Of a DNA stretch of 64,000 nucleotides, positions 8,856 to 18,515 are shown in pieces. The translations under genes and the position numbers were made by a program. This stretch comes from Clostridium punense (GTDB lineage Bacteria; Bacillota; Clostridia; Clostridiales; Clostridiaceae). The stretch is taken from the NCBI RefSeq assembly GCF_017874425.1, contig NZ_JAGGLL010000023.1, positions 1 to 64,000 on the forward strand. The letters run 5' to 3'. Under the pieces are notes generated by a model, which was not told the origin of the DNA, did no database searches, and was given only the letters and a program-made list of their open reading frames with translations. The stretch's first letter is position 1, and each line of letters begins with the position of its first letter.

Positions 8856-9210
8856 CCCAATACCCCCAGTATAATTTACATAACTTTTTAATTATAAAGA
8901 AACTACTTCAACATTAAATTATTACTCCGCAAAATAGTTTATTAATATAAATACAAAAATTTACTTTCCCCTTATTACTTAATTTTAACATTTTAATACA
9001 CATAGTCAATATATTTACTTATTATGAATCTTATTACATACAGTTTGAATACGCAAGTTCCTTTTGTGATTTTAATAGGTCTATTTTGGTCCAGACATAC
9101 CTTCATACAGTCTTGTTACTAAAATATAGCCTTTATCCTAAAGTACTTTATAGGTTTGGAAAAAATAAGAGTATAACTTACATATAGTAAAGTCATACTC
9201 TTATTACTTT
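8856..9210. other. Intergenic region
   Basis: About 355 bases. It holds the terminator of the chemoreceptor gene at 9159-9205 and presumably the promoter of the ABC operon. Nothing else is recognised. Confidence 0.4.
9159..9205 (-). terminator. Terminator of the dCache chemoreceptor gene
   Basis: AATAAGAGTAT...ATACTCTTATT stem of about 16 bp with one mismatch. Read on the minus strand it ends in TTATTTTTT. Confidence 0.8.
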
Positions 9211-11235
9211 TTATGATTTTGTAACTTTAAACTTAGCTATTTCCCCATTTAATTGCTCTGCTGTGCCTGTAAGTTCTTCTGCTGTTAAAGAAACATTTTG
9301 AATTGCACTGATCTGCTCATGCATTGATGCTGTTACTTCTTCAGAAGACGCAGCCGCTTCCTCTGTTATTGCAGATATATTTTGCATAGACTCTACTATA
9401 GACTCCTTGTCCTCATTAATCATATTGATAGACTCACTTAGCTGTTTTATAGAATCTGCTATAGTTTCTGTAGATTTATATATATACTCGAAAGAAGTAT
9501 TAACCTTGTCTACAGATAAGGTTTGTGCCTCTGACATATCTTTTACTTCCTTCATTTTGCTTACAGTATTATTGCTTTGGTTTTGTATATCAACTATTAT
9601 ACTATTAATTTCTTTAGCTGCATTGTTTGAGCCATCAGCAAGTTTTCTAATTTCCTCAGCTACCACAGCAAAGCCTTTTCCAGCCTCTCCTGCTCTAGCT
9701 GCTTCAATTGAAGCATTTAACGCTAATAAATTTGTTTGTTGAGCAATTGAAGCTATGGTGTTTATAATATTGGATATTTCCTTACTTCTATCATTTAGTT
9801 CAACTATTGCATCTTCAATATTATTTATAGCATCTTCGTTTAGTTTGTTATTACCCATTAACTCTTCTACTACTTGTACAGCATCTTTGTTTATATTTAT
9901 TACATCTTCAGTAGAATCCAGCATAGCATTAGTATTATACTGTAGATTGTTAAGCTTTTCCGATAGAGTTAACGTAAGGTTAGCAACCTTTTCAGTTTCT
10001 AAAGCTTCTTGAGATGCTCCTATGGCAATCTCTTCAACTGCATTGGTTACGCTTTGCGCTGAAGCAGAAGTCTCCTCCGCTACACTGGCAAGACCACTTG
10101 CAGATGTACCTAAGTTTTTTGATATATCCTGAATTTTATATATCAAGTTGCTTATTTCATCAAGCATTTTATTGAAACCTTCACCCAACTCACCTATCTC
10201 ATCTTTAGTTTTTATATTGCACTTTGCTGTAAAATCCCCTTCCTTCATCTTAGTTATGGATGTTAAAAGGGCATTAATAGGTTTAGTTATTCCACTGGCA
10301 AATATTATGGAAATTACCATGGCAGCAATAAGTGAAACAACCCCTATTACCAAAGTATTATATAACATTTTACTTGTTTCTCTAGTTATCTCGTCAGTAT
10401 AGGTAGTCGCAATTACTGTCCACCCTAAATCCTTAACCTTATTATAGGTAGCAATTTTCCTAACTAACCTATTGTCTTCCTTTAAATCGTATTCTTTATA
10501 CCCCTCTTTATTATTTTTTATAGCCTCTTCAACTTCCTTTTGCTCAAGAGGTTTTCCTATAAGCTCTTGGTTCTTATGAGTCATAACATTTAGGCTATTA
10601 TCTAAAAGAACTACATAACCTTTTTCTCCAACCTTTATATCATTTATGTTGTTAGATAAAGCTTCTAGACTTATATCAATCCCAACCACACCTATAAACT
10701 CATCATTATTAAAAGTGTTATATACAGGAATTCCCACAGAAACTACTAGCTTGCCTGAAGATGCTGCCTTATAAGGCTCTGTCCATATTACAGATTTCTT
10801 CTCAACAGCTTGCTTATACCAAGGTCTAGCTGTTGGGTCATAATCGTCAGCCATCTTCTTTTCTGGATATCTGTAAAACTTCTTATCTGTTGTACCCAAA
10901 TAAATAGCTTCAACTTCTTTATGAGACTCTGAATAAGCCTTAAAAGTTTTCATCATCAGTTCTATGTTGTTTGGATTTGCTTTAATCTGCTGAATGTTGC
11001 TATCCTTGCTCATTTGTAAGGCAGAATTATCGTATTGGTTTTTATAGTACAAAATTGATTGCTGAACTTGCTGTACAGCTTCCATATTTGAACCTTTTAA
11101 AGCTTCCTCCATTATAGCACTAGACTTTAAAAATGAGGTAACTCCTAAAATTGCAAGTGGCAATAATATAAGTACTGTAATAACTGATATAAGCTTGAAT
11201 TTTAGCCCACCGCTTTTAACCTTAATCTTTTTCAC
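9211..11235 (-). CDS. Methyl-accepting chemotaxis protein with dCache sensor
   Basis: The 674-residue receptor has a transmembrane helix at about 14-36, an extracellular sensor to about 290, a second helix at 295-315, a HAMP domain ([20 protein letters not shown] onward) and a cytoplasmic signalling domain. The sensor has the dCache hallmarks [17 protein letters not shown] and [10 protein letters not shown]. The hairpin tip reads [20 protein letters not shown] followed by [20 protein letters not shown]. dCache_1 receptors commonly bind amino acids or other small metabolites directly. The start ATG is preceded by GGGAGGGAT. It is monocistronic and far from any che operon. Confidence 0.93.
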   Translation of the reverse strand: MKKIKVKSGGLKFKLISVITVLILLPLAILGVTSFLKSSAIMEEALKGSNMEAVQQVQQSILYYKNQYDNSALQMSKDSNIQQIKANPNNIELMMKTFKAYSESHKEVEAIYLGTTDKKFYRYPEKKMADDYDPTARPWYKQAVEKKSVIWTEPYKAASSGKLVVSVGIPVYNTFNNDEFIGVVGIDISLEALSNNINDIKVGEKGYVVLLDNSLNVMTHKNQELIGKPLEQKEVEEAIKNNKEGYKEYDLKEDNRLVRKIATYNKVKDLGWTVIATTYTDEITRETSKMLYNTLVIGVVSLIAAMVISIIFASGITKPINALLTSITKMKEGDFTAKCNIKTKDEIGELGEGFNKMLDEISNLIYKIQDISKNLGTSASGLASVAEETSASAQSVTNAVEEIAIGASQEALETEKVANLTLTLSEKLNNLQYNTNAMLDSTEDVININKDAVQVVEELMGNNKLNEDAINNIEDAIVELNDRSKEISNIINTIASIAQQTNLLALNASIEAARAGEAGKGFAVVAEEIRKLADGSNNAAKEINSIIVDIQNQSNNTVSKMKEVKDMSEAQTLSVDKVNTSFEYIYKSTETIADSIKQLSESINMINEDKESIVESMQNISAITEEAAASSEEVTASMHEQISAIQNVSLTAEELTGTAEQLNGEIAKFKVTKS

Positions 11236-11704
11236 TTTTTATCCCTCCCTATTTCCAAGTTAATATATGTATCGACATTTTACTTTAATATTTTACACTA
11301 TTTTTACAATTTTAAAAGTTATTATTTTCACATTAACATTATTGCAAAAAATCCACTATATTGTAAACTTGTTTGTTTTTATTGTGAAAACTAATTCTCA
11401 ACAGGTATTCACTCTTACTTATATAAATTAATAAAGCTAAATACTTGTTAAGAGTATAACAAAGTAAAATTAAAAGACCTTCACTAAGTACAAGGTCAAT
11501 ATAATCTTACAAGTTACATGTGTCTTGAAATTATTTTATTTCGCCTTAAATTTTCTATAACCCAGCTAATTAGCCCTTTCCAAGAGATATTCAGTAGGGG
11601 TACCCTGGCTTTCGGTGTTGTATTAGGTATGAACCAGTATTAAAATAAGTATTATAGAACAAATTGTGAAAATTCACAAAATAAATATGAGGAGGGGAGC
11701 TCTT
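11236..11704. other. Intergenic region upstream of the MATE gene
   Basis: About 470 bases. The half nearest the MATE gene has a richer G+C content, and one frame near 11518-11643 could encode a short peptide ending GVVLGMNQY. It may be the tail of a lost gene that arrived with the pump, but no ribosome site is seen. A palindrome at 11664-11679 is listed separately. I recognise no known riboswitch. Confidence 0.35.
11664..11679. promoter_or_regulatory. Palindrome upstream of the MATE pump, possible operator
   Basis: Perfect inverted repeat TTGTGAA-AA-TTCACAA, placed 10 bases before the ribosome site of the pump gene. It is a suitable site for a dimeric repressor. The regulator is unknown. Confidence 0.4.
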
Positions 11705-13081
11705 ATGGCCTCTCAAAAGCGCAATATAGATATGAGTAGTGGACCTCTGCTTAGTAAAATGTTAGTCTTCGCATTGCCAATCATGGCAATGAATATGTTG
11801 CAATTGCTCTTTAATGCTGCAGATATGATAGTTGTAGGTCGTTTTTCTGGTAGTCATGCTTTAGCTGCAGTGGGCGCAACAGGCTCTCTAATTAATCTTA
11901 TTGTCACCTTATTTATGGGTTTGTCTGTTGGTACAAATGTTATTGTAGCCCAGGATTTAGGTGCTGATAAACAGTTGGAGGTAAGTCAGTCTGTCCATAC
12001 TTCTATCGCTATAAGTATAATTGGCGGTGTCATTGTCATGGTGGTAGGTCTTATTTTTTGTAGACCCCTACTTAGGCTCATGGGTACCCCTGCAGATATC
12101 TTTGACCTGTCAGTACTGTATATGAAAATCTTTTTCCTTGGTATGCCTGCCAGCATGGTGTACAACTTTGGTGCAGCCATACTAAGAGCTGTAGGTGATA
12201 GTCGCCGTCCTATGAACTATCTTCTCATTGCTGGTGTGGTGAATGTGGTATTAAACTTGTTCTTTGTAATAGTTTTGCACATGAGTGTTGATGGAGTTGC
12301 CTGGGCAACAGTGATTTCCCAGTATATCTCCGTGTTTCTAATTATGTTATGTTTACTTAAAAGTGATGGAGCTATCCGCTTCATTCCTCGTAAGCTACGT
12401 ATTAACCCTGAGAAACTGAAGGCTATTTTGAAAATTGGGTTACCTGCAGGACTACAAAGTATGTTGTTCTCTATTTCTAATGTGCTTATTCAGTCAGCAG
12501 TAAATTCCTTTGGTTCCACTATGGTGGCAGCAAGTTCCGCTGCCAGCAACGTAGAGGGCTTTATTGGTACTACAATGAATGCTTATTACAATGCTGCTCT
12601 TTCCTTTAGCGGACAGAACATGGGGGCGAAAAAATACCATAGACTTGACTCCATTGCCAAGGTGTCCGCTATATTTATTTTTGCAACTTGGATTCTTTTA
12701 GGCAGCGCTACCCTAATTTTTGGCAGACCATTGCTTGGTTTATATACTGATAATCCTGAGGTTATTGATTTAGGAATGCTACGAATGAAAGTTATGATGG
12801 TTGCATACTTTACTTGTGGCACAATGAACGTATTCCCAGGAATAACCCGTGGCATGGGCTATTCAATACTACCTATGCTTTGCACCCTTGTAGGTGCCTG
12901 TCTTATGAGAATTCTTTGGCTGGCTACTGTATTTGCTTGGCACCCTACTATGGTTACCCTTTTTGTATGCTATCCTGTAACCTGGGGATTAGCAGGTCTT
13001 GGTCAGGTAGGAGTATTCTTCTACGCACGGCATGAGGTTAGAAAAAAGGCTATGGTAGAAGTTGAAGCTTTGCAGGTATAA
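11705..13081 (+). CDS. MATE family multidrug/Na+ antiporter
   Basis: The 458-residue protein begins MASQKRNIDMSSGPLLSKML and has about twelve transmembrane helices in two halves, with MATE features such as LFNAADMIVVGRFSG, ALAAVGATG and AAILRAVGDSRRPM. It should export cationic compounds using a Na+ or H+ gradient. The start is the ATG at 11705 with AGGAGGGG at 11690-11697. Codon use is distinctly richer in G and C (CTG, GCC, CGC) than its neighbours, which suggests recent transfer from a less AT-rich Firmicute. It stands alone and ends at a bidirectional terminator. Confidence 0.92.
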   Translation: MASQKRNIDMSSGPLLSKMLVFALPIMAMNMLQLLFNAADMIVVGRFSGSHALAAVGATGSLINLIVTLFMGLSVGTNVIVAQDLGADKQLEVSQSVHTSIAISIIGGVIVMVVGLIFCRPLLRLMGTPADIFDLSVLYMKIFFLGMPASMVYNFGAAILRAVGDSRRPMNYLLIAGVVNVVLNLFFVIVLHMSVDGVAWATVISQYISVFLIMLCLLKSDGAIRFIPRKLRINPEKLKAILKIGLPAGLQSMLFSISNVLIQSAVNSFGSTMVAASSAASNVEGFIGTTMNAYYNAALSFSGQNMGAKKYHRLDSIAKVSAIFIFATWILLGSATLIFGRPLLGLYTDNPEVIDLGMLRMKVMMVAYFTCGTMNVFPGITRGMGYSILPMLCTLVGACLMRILWLATVFAWHPTMVTLFVCYPVTWGLAGLGQVGVFFYARHEVRKKAMVEVEALQV

Positions 13082-13163
13082 AGCTTTAACTGAATTGTAT
13101 TTTCTTACACATAAGTGGTAAATAATAAAGCTCTATGAAGATAGTAAAATTCTTTTTTAAAAT

Positions 13164-13212
13164 AAAATAGTGTATATAAAAGTATGCAAAATACCTTTAT
13201 ATACACTATTTT
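13164..13212. terminator. Bidirectional terminator between MATE and LCP genes
   Basis: AAAATAGTGTATATAAA...TTTATATACACTATTTT: a 17-bp perfect stem with A and T runs on both sides, between two convergent genes. Confidence 0.88.
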
Positions 13213-13223
13213 TATATGATTTG

Positions 13224-14291
13224 CTATTTATCCTTACTAACTAGTTCCCCATCAGTGAAAATTTCTTTTAATTTACTACTTTCCTTATCATCATAAAAGA
13301 AATAGGACTTAATTCCTTCATAACCTGCTTCTCCTGGAATTGTATGATAGCCTATTTCCTCTTTTTCCATCTTGGCTAAACTCATAGAATATTTCATTAT
13401 ATCAGCAGCATTTAAATCTGTTTCAATATACTTTGGAAGCATTGTTAAAATACCTGGAATTTTTGGTATTATTGATGGACTTTGAACCTTACCTATTACC
13501 GTATTAAAAAATCCCTGCATATGTTTAATTCTATCTAAATCCCCATTTAAGTATCCTGTGTCATCATTATTTTTTCTCCATCTAATAAAGTCTTCTGCTT
13601 GTTTGCCATCAAGTAGTTGTGGTTTATCACTTTTACTAAGGTTTATATGGAGGTTTTGAATTTTGTCATCGTAGAACATATCCCTATCCACAACTACTTC
13701 TATACCACCTAGAGCATCTATAAACTTTCTAAAGGCTATAGTATCAACCTTTACATAATGATCTATTTTAATACTTAATAAGTCTTCAACAGTCTTTACA
13801 GCTAAAGGAACTTTTCCTAGAAAATGAGCATCATTGATTTTCTTAGTGCTTCCATTAATTTGAACTTTAGTATCCCTTGGAATTGATATAACATCATACT
13901 TTTTTTCTTTGTGATTATAGTGAACTACCATCATTGTGTCAGTTCTTCTTGGATCATTTTTATTATTTTCATCTCCGTCTCCATTATCTACCCCTACCAC
14001 TAGAAAATTAGTAGATTTATTTATTTCATCTTCCTTATTTTTATTACTACTGTCTTCACTATTTTGTCCTAATCCATCAGAAGCCTTTTCTTCCTTCAAG
14101 GCAACCGAGTTATTACTAAAGCTTTGTAAATAAGCATATCCTCCTGCGGTGAGTACTGCTAAAGCAACACCTAAGGCTAATACTACTTTAAAAAATATAG
14201 ATTTTCCTTTCTTTTTTATTTTTACATCTTCTTGATTTTCATCTATATGCTGGTCATTGAAATTATTATGGTTTATATCTTTACGATTCAT
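13224..14291 (-). CDS. LytR-CpsA-Psr (LCP) family cell-wall ligase
   Basis: The 355-residue protein has a basic cytoplasmic tail, one transmembrane helix (about 31-53), a low-complexity linker and an LCP domain from residue 93. Signature residues are visible: D102, R115/R116 and D118 in NDPRRTDTMM, and SIPRD with R139 and D140. LCP enzymes transfer undecaprenyl-phosphate-linked polymers such as teichoic acids or capsule to peptidoglycan on the outer membrane face. The start ATG follows GGGGTGGCGAG. A promoter with an ECF-type GGAACC/GTCTAA layout lies upstream at 14487-14515, linking it to envelope stress. Confidence 0.92.
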   Translation of the reverse strand: MNRKDINHNNFNDQHIDENQEDVKIKKKGKSIFFKVVLALGVALAVLTAGGYAYLQSFSNNSVALKEEKASDGLGQNSEDSSNKNKEDEINKSTNFLVVGVDNGDGDENNKNDPRRTDTMMVVHYNHKEKKYDVISIPRDTKVQINGSTKKINDAHFLGKVPLAVKTVEDLLSIKIDHYVKVDTIAFRKFIDALGGIEVVVDRDMFYDDKIQNLHINLSKSDKPQLLDGKQAEDFIRWRKNNDDTGYLNGDLDRIKHMQGFFNTVIGKVQSPSIIPKIPGILTMLPKYIETDLNAADIMKYSMSLAKMEKEEIGYHTIPGEAGYEGIKSYFFYDDKESSKLKEIFTDGELVSKDK

Positions 14292-14486
14292 CTCGCCACC
14301 CCAATTATAAAAATTAATTTTCCAAGACTTTTCTCCATGAAAATTACTTCATATAAAAACCTTGAAATAAGAAATATACACTCTACACTAACAAGCCTAT
14401 CTACCACTTTTAGATAAGCTCCATAATTACTATTTAAATTCTATTTTTTATTTATAATATTTATCCTCTTATACCTCCTCTAATAA

Positions 14487-14515
14487 TTAGACGGTTAACT
14501 TGGACAAAAGGTTCC
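14487..14515 (-). promoter_or_regulatory. ECF-sigma-type promoter of the LCP gene
   Basis: On the minus strand GGAACC (14515-14510) is followed by 17 bp and GTCTAA (14492-14487), with CC just before the -10. GGAAC at -35 and a CGTC/GTCT-like -10 are the usual layout for ECF sigma promoters in Firmicutes. A matching layout lies in front of the ECF sigma gene at 52252-52280. Confidence 0.55.
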
Positions 14516-14586
14516 ATACTATAAAAAGTTTATTGTTTGTTCATATATATTCATCAGTGATTCTAACTTAGATTTAAAGTGAAAAT

Positions 14587-14622
14587 AAAAAGAGAATATG
14601 AAATTAATTCCACATTCTCCCT
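14587..14622 (-). terminator. Terminator of the DUF2812 gene
   Basis: GAGAAT...ATTCTC stem. Read on the minus strand it runs into TTTTTATTTT. Confidence 0.65.
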
Positions 14623-14737
14623 TAAAGCTCATATCGTAAATTGTTCAATTAACTTTAGCTACAAAACTATTATCGACTGTTATTGTTTATTAATTTACCA
14701 AGTTATTGCCTCATTGACTTCAAAACAAAATCACTTC

Positions 14738-15475
14738 TTAATTCTCCACTTTTAAAGACTTTTTATATTTTTTATATTCTCTTATTGCTGAACTAACATA
14801 CCATATACCTAAAATCAGCCCAACTGGTCCCCATCCCTCTTTATCCATTAAATCTACTATTCCTGTAGCTAATAATACCAAACCTGAAAACCCATATATC
14901 TTCCACATACTTTTACTACTTATCAATTCACTATTACATTTGCCATACTTTTTCATTTGTTTAATCCTAGAATTATAGGCTATATAAGGCATGAAATTGA
15001 AAATAAATATAACAAAATTAACTAATAACAATAGCTCAAGAATTATAAATATGGGTTTTATAAAAATAGCAGAAAGTACTAATAAAGCTATTAATACTAG
15101 GCCTATTACGGAAGATACAATTGATCCCTTTTTCATTTGGTTTCTCATTTTTATATACTTATCTATTTCAGTTTTGCTATCGCTGTAAATAGGCTTAGTA
15201 CCTTCCTGTGCTGAAAAAATGTACATTTGATTTTCTACAGAAACCACAGGAGTCCAGCCTGCTTCCTTAAAAATATCAAAATACTCTTCATTTGCTTCAT
15301 TTTGATAATCTAAACTATACACTATATTTTGAGGCTCAGCTTTTCTTAGTTTATAGAAAAATCCCCCTACTATTTTATCTAGTATCCAGCCTTCCTTTGC
15401 ATAGTTTTTAAGTTTTTCCATATCACTCTCTTCAGTGAAGGCAAAGCCTCCAATCATTACATATTTATTCTTCAT
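14738..15475 (-). CDS. DUF2812 domain membrane protein
   Basis: The 245-residue protein has an N-terminal soluble domain of the DUF2812 type (YVMIGGFAFTEESDMEKLKNYA, GWILDKIVGGFFYKL, IFKEAGWTPV; about residues 3-100) and then four transmembrane helices in two pairs (about 118-160 and 190-230). Proteins of this family sit directly behind PadR-type regulators, as here, and are thought to be membrane regulators or sensors; their biochemical role is not established. The start ATG is preceded by GGGGGT. It is the second gene of a two-gene operon, 17 bases after padR-like. Confidence 0.85.
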   Translation of the reverse strand: MKNKYVMIGGFAFTEESDMEKLKNYAKEGWILDKIVGGFFYKLRKAEPQNIVYSLDYQNEANEEYFDIFKEAGWTPVVSVENQMYIFSAQEGTKPIYSDSKTEIDKYIKMRNQMKKGSIVSSVIGLVLIALLVLSAIFIKPIFIILELLLLVNFVIFIFNFMPYIAYNSRIKQMKKYGKCNSELISSKSMWKIYGFSGLVLLATGIVDLMDKEGWGPVGLILGIWYVSSAIREYKKYKKSLKVEN

Positions 15476-15492
15476 AAAAATACCCCCTTTTT

Positions 15493-15813
15493 CTACCCTA
15501 AAAAATTCTCTGCAAATTTAATCATTTGCTTTTTTCTTTCAATTTCCTTTTTCAGCATTTCTGTGCCCTTGTCCGTAATTTTGTATACTTTTTTACTTTC
15601 ATCAGTGTCAGAACTTAATTCTACTAACTCTGCTGCTAAAAGTTTTTTTAATGTGGTGTAAAGTGATGCTGGTCCAATGACAACTTCATTATTAGTAAAC
15701 TTTTCAATAGTTTTCATAATTAAATAGCCATGCTTTTCTTCAATAACACTAGATAGGATGTAAAAAGCTGAATCTGTTAATTCCCCAATATCAATTGAAT
15801 CTTTTCTTGGCAT
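15493..15813 (-). CDS. PadR family transcriptional regulator
   Basis: The 106-residue protein is a winged-helix PadR repressor: LTDSAFYILSSVIEEKHGYLIMKTIE, GPASLYTTLKKLLAAELVEL and KVYKITDKGTEML are typical helices and wing. The C-terminal helix supports dimerisation. It heads the operon with the DUF2812 gene. AAGGAG lies 7 bases before the ATG. The promoter region holds a 19-bp palindrome between the -35 and -10 boxes, so autorepression is very likely. Confidence 0.92.
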   Translation of the reverse strand: MPRKDSIDIGELTDSAFYILSSVIEEKHGYLIMKTIEKFTNNEVVIGPASLYTTLKKLLAAELVELSSDTDESKKVYKITDKGTEMLKKEIERKKQMIKFAENFLG

Positions 15814-15862
15814 AAAATTCTCCTTAATCTTTTATATCATTAAATAATATATCATTAAATAT

Positions 15863-15891
15863 AATATATCATTTAATGATATACTTGTCAA
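15863..15891 (-). promoter_or_regulatory. Promoter of the PadR operon with embedded operator
   Basis: On the minus strand TTGACA (15891-15886) and TATATT (15868-15863) are 17 bp apart. The spacer is nearly filled by the palindrome TATATCATT-T-AATGATATA (15865-15883). Two further half-site copies (ATATCATTAAATA) follow at about 15836-15860. A repressor bound here would block RNA polymerase. Confidence 0.7.
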
Positions 15892-16256
15892 ATACTTACA
15901 CAATTGTTTTATTATTATATTTGTTAATTTTTTATAAGATTACTTTTATATTTACCTTTATAAATTAGAACCCACTCACATTATTCCGCAATCTATACAG
16001 ATAATTATTTTCTAAGTCCAAATTGTTTTGAAGTTATATTGTCTTTTAATTTTAAGACAATTTTATCCATACATTTACAATCCTTAGAAATACTGCGCAA
16101 CAATTTATCTTCTCCCTTTATTCCCTTGCATCTATTACTAACTTTCTTCATCTTATAAATTTATAAAAACTAAATTGAAGACTTACTTAAATCTAATCCT
16201 TGCTTAGTTTCATTAAAATTTTTGAGACTGAAGAAAATTTTTTTGCTTTGGAAGTC
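15892..16256. other. Intergenic region between PadR and MarR operons
   Basis: About 365 AT-rich bases. A weak hairpin TTGTCTT/AAGACAA at about 16047-16065 is the only structure noted. No gene is seen. Confidence 0.4.
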
Positions 16257-16304
16257 TTTACAGTGGGAAAAAATTTGTGGTAAAATTAAGTTAGATATCT
16301 AACT
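16257..16304 (+). promoter_or_regulatory. Promoter and operator of the MarR-ABC operon
   Basis: TTTACA at 16257-16262 and TAAAAT at 16281-16286 with an 18-bp spacer. A perfect 16-bp palindrome AGTTAGATATCTAACT at 16289-16304 covers the expected start of transcription. This is the standard position for a MarR autorepressor. Confidence 0.7.
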
Positions 16305-16360
16305 ATTAGATGTATAACTGTTTGAGGTCTAAGTATTAAATATTATATTTGGAGGTACTT

Positions 16361-16792
16361 ATGAAAGATTTACATAAAGCAATTATAAAACTATCAAAAA
16401 CTCATAGAAAGCTTGCTTTCAGGGAGTTTGCTAAGATTGACTTAACAGAAGGACAGCCTAAAATACTAAGTTTTCTTGCGAAAAATAATGGATGTATTCA
16501 AAAGGATATTGCTGACAATTGTAGGATTAAACCTGCAACTGTAACCAGTGTGCTTTCTAACATGGAAAAAGCAGGCCTTATTTATAGAAGCCAAAATAGC
16601 GAAAACCGAAGGATATTAAACGTTTTTTTAACAGATAAGGGAGTAAAGGCTCAAAAGCAGGTTGGAGTGATATTTAACAAAATAGATGATCTTTGTTTTA
16701 AGGGTTTTTCAGAAGAAGAAAAGCTTCAGGCTATTGAATTATTAGATAGAATTCAAAATAATTTAGATGGAAGTGAAGATGATAATGATTAA
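16361..16792 (+). CDS. MarR family transcriptional regulator
   Basis: The 143-residue winged-helix protein has the MarR pattern: GQPKILSFLAKNNGCIQKDIADNCRIKPATVTSVLSNMEK (recognition helix region about 35-75), then GLIYRSQNSENRRILNVFLTDKG as the wing. It probably represses its own operon through the palindrome at 16289-16304 and is released by a compound exported by the ABC pair behind it. The start is the ATG at 16361 with GGAGG at 16351-16355. Its end overlaps the next gene by 14 bases. Confidence 0.92.
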   Translation: MKDLHKAIIKLSKTHRKLAFREFAKIDLTEGQPKILSFLAKNNGCIQKDIADNCRIKPATVTSVLSNMEKAGLIYRSQNSENRRILNVFLTDKGVKAQKQVGVIFNKIDDLCFKGFSEEEKLQAIELLDRIQNNLDGSEDDND

Positions 16793-18515
16793 GCTATTAA
16801 GATTTTTAAAAGGTAGTGCAATTCTTTGCGCAATTATTGCACCTTTAATGATGCTCCTAGAGGTTTCTATGGATTTAATGCAACCAACTTTTATGTCTCA
16901 AATAATAGATGTTGGTGTAGCTGGTAGCAATACCCCCTATATTTTATCTATAGGAGGCAACATGCTTTTAGCTGCATTTCTTGGATTAATAGGTGGCAGT
17001 GGCTGCTCCTTTTTTGCGTCTATTGCTACCATGAAGCTAGGGCAAAATTTAAGACAAGGGTTGTTTAACAAAATTCAAACCTTATCCTTTCATGAAATTG
17101 ATACCTTAAAAACTTCCTCACTAATTACCATGTTAACCAATGATGTAACACAAGTTCAAAACATGATGCTCACTGCCTTAAGAATAATGGTTAGAGCACC
17201 CTTTCTTTGCATAGGCAGTATTATAATGTCCTATTACCTTAGCCCAAAACTTGCAACCATATATTTAATAGCCTTACCTATAATAATTCTTGCTATAATT
17301 TTTATACTAAAGTATTCTTATCCCCTTTTTCTATTGCTCCAAAGCAAACTTGATAACATAAATCTTGTTATGAGAGAAAATATCTTGGGAGTAAAGGTAA
17401 TAAAGGTATTCAATATTATAGATAAGCAGCTTCATAGATTTAACCTAGCTAATGAGGAGCTAAAAAATGCAAATATTAAAGCACAAAATGTAAATATGAT
17501 TCTCTGGCCAATTGTATCCTTTGTAATGAACCTTACTGTAATAGCTGTTATTTGGTTTGGGGGCATTATGGTGAGTAAAGACCTTCTTCAAGTGGGAATT
17601 ATAATGGCTTTTATAAATTATATTACTCAAACCATGAATTCTCTTATAGCCTTAATAACCATAGTAATCAACTATTCTAGGGCAAAGGCCTCTGCAGATA
17701 GAATCAATAAAGTATTTTCCATGGTTCCCTCTATTAAAAATAAGGAGCAGGCTAAAAACTTTGATAACTATGAAATAGAATTTAAAAATGTTTCCTTTAA
17801 ATATAATGAGACTAGTGAATACGTACTAAAGAATATTAATTTTAATATTAACCAAGGAGAAAAAGTAGGCATAATTGGAAGCACAGGTTCTGGTAAAAGC
17901 ACTTTAGTAAGCCTCATTGCAAGGTTATACGATGCTACAGATGGGGAAGTGCTAATAGGCGGAATGAATATAAAAGATATAAACCTAACTCAACTTAGAG
18001 AAAATATAAGTCTAGTTTCTCAGGAAAACACTATCTTCTCTGGAACCATAGAGGATAACATAAAGTTTGGTAATCTATCCGCGGATGAAAATCTACTCAT
18101 TGAAACTTCCAAGGATGCAGAAGCTTATGACTTTATAATGAAGAAAGAAAAGGATTTTCAAAGTAATATTGAGCAAAGAGGTCACAATCTTTCTGGTGGC
18201 CAAAAGCAGCGTATTTGCATAGCTAGAGCATTGATAAAAAATAGTAAAATCTTCATCATGGATGATTCAACTAGTGCACTAGACATGGCAACAGAAGCAA
18301 GGCTTCAAAACTCCATAAAGAAAAGACTTAAGGATAAAACCATGATTGTTATTGCTCAAAGGATTTCAGGAGTTATGGATGCAGATAAAATTATTGTAAT
18401 TGATAATGGTGAAATTAGCGCCATTGGTTCTCATGACTATTTAATGAATAACAATGAAATTTATAGAAGTATAGCTATTTCACAGCTAGGAGAGGATGTG
18501 AAGAAGATTGGCTAG
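16779..18515 (+). CDS. Heterodimeric ABC exporter, subunit with degenerate ATP site
   Basis: The 578-residue half-transporter has six transmembrane helices (residues 1-310) and a nucleotide-binding domain with Walker A GSTGSGKST near 367, signature LSGGQKQR near 470 and Walker B FIMDDS. The catalytic glutamate after Walker B is aspartate (D496) and the switch histidine is glutamine (Q527, IAQRIS). This is the degenerate half seen in heterodimeric exporters such as BmrC/BmrD and TM287/TM288. Two close ATGs are possible, 16779 and 16785; 16779 has the better distance from GGAAGTGA at 16769. It overlaps both neighbours, so the three genes form one operon, likely for multidrug export. Confidence 0.92.
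   Translation: MIMIKLLRFLKGSAILCAIIAPLMMLLEVSMDLMQPTFMSQIIDVGVAGSNTPYILSIGGNMLLAAFLGLIGGSGCSFFASIATMKLGQNLRQGLFNKIQTLSFHEIDTLKTSSLITMLTNDVTQVQNMMLTALRIMVRAPFLCIGSIIMSYYLSPKLATIYLIALPIIILAIIFILKYSYPLFLLLQSKLDNINLVMRENILGVKVIKVFNIIDKQLHRFNLANEELKNANIKAQNVNMILWPIVSFVMNLTVIAVIWFGGIMVSKDLLQVGIIMAFINYITQTMNSLIALITIVINYSRAKASADRINKVFSMVPSIKNKEQAKNFDNYEIEFKNVSFKYNETSEYVLKNINFNINQGEKVGIIGSTGSGKSTLVSLIARLYDATDGEVLIGGMNIKDINLTQLRENISLVSQENTIFSGTIEDNIKFGNLSADENLLIETSKDAEAYDFIMKKEKDFQSNIEQRGHNLSGGQKQRICIARALIKNSKIFIMDDSTSALDMATEARLQNSIKKRLKDKTMIVIAQRISGVMDADKIIVIDNGEISAIGSHDYLMNNNEIYRSIAISQLGEDVKKIG

Larger units (their letters stand above)
14292..14737. other. Intergenic region between LCP and DUF2812 genes
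   Basis: About 445 bases. It contains the LCP gene's ECF-type promoter at 14487-14515, giving a leader of about 190 bases, and the terminator of the DUF2812 gene at 14587-14622. The leader has an unused AGGAGG near 14474 with no start codon after it. Confidence 0.45.

Noticed and set aside
11540-11704. Riboswitch upstream of the MATE gene
   Set aside because: I could not fold the region into any known class, and part of it looks like the end of a coding sequence.
16047-16065. Hairpin TTGTCTT/AAGACAA as a terminator
   Set aside because: No gene ends near it on either strand, and the stem is short and AT-rich.
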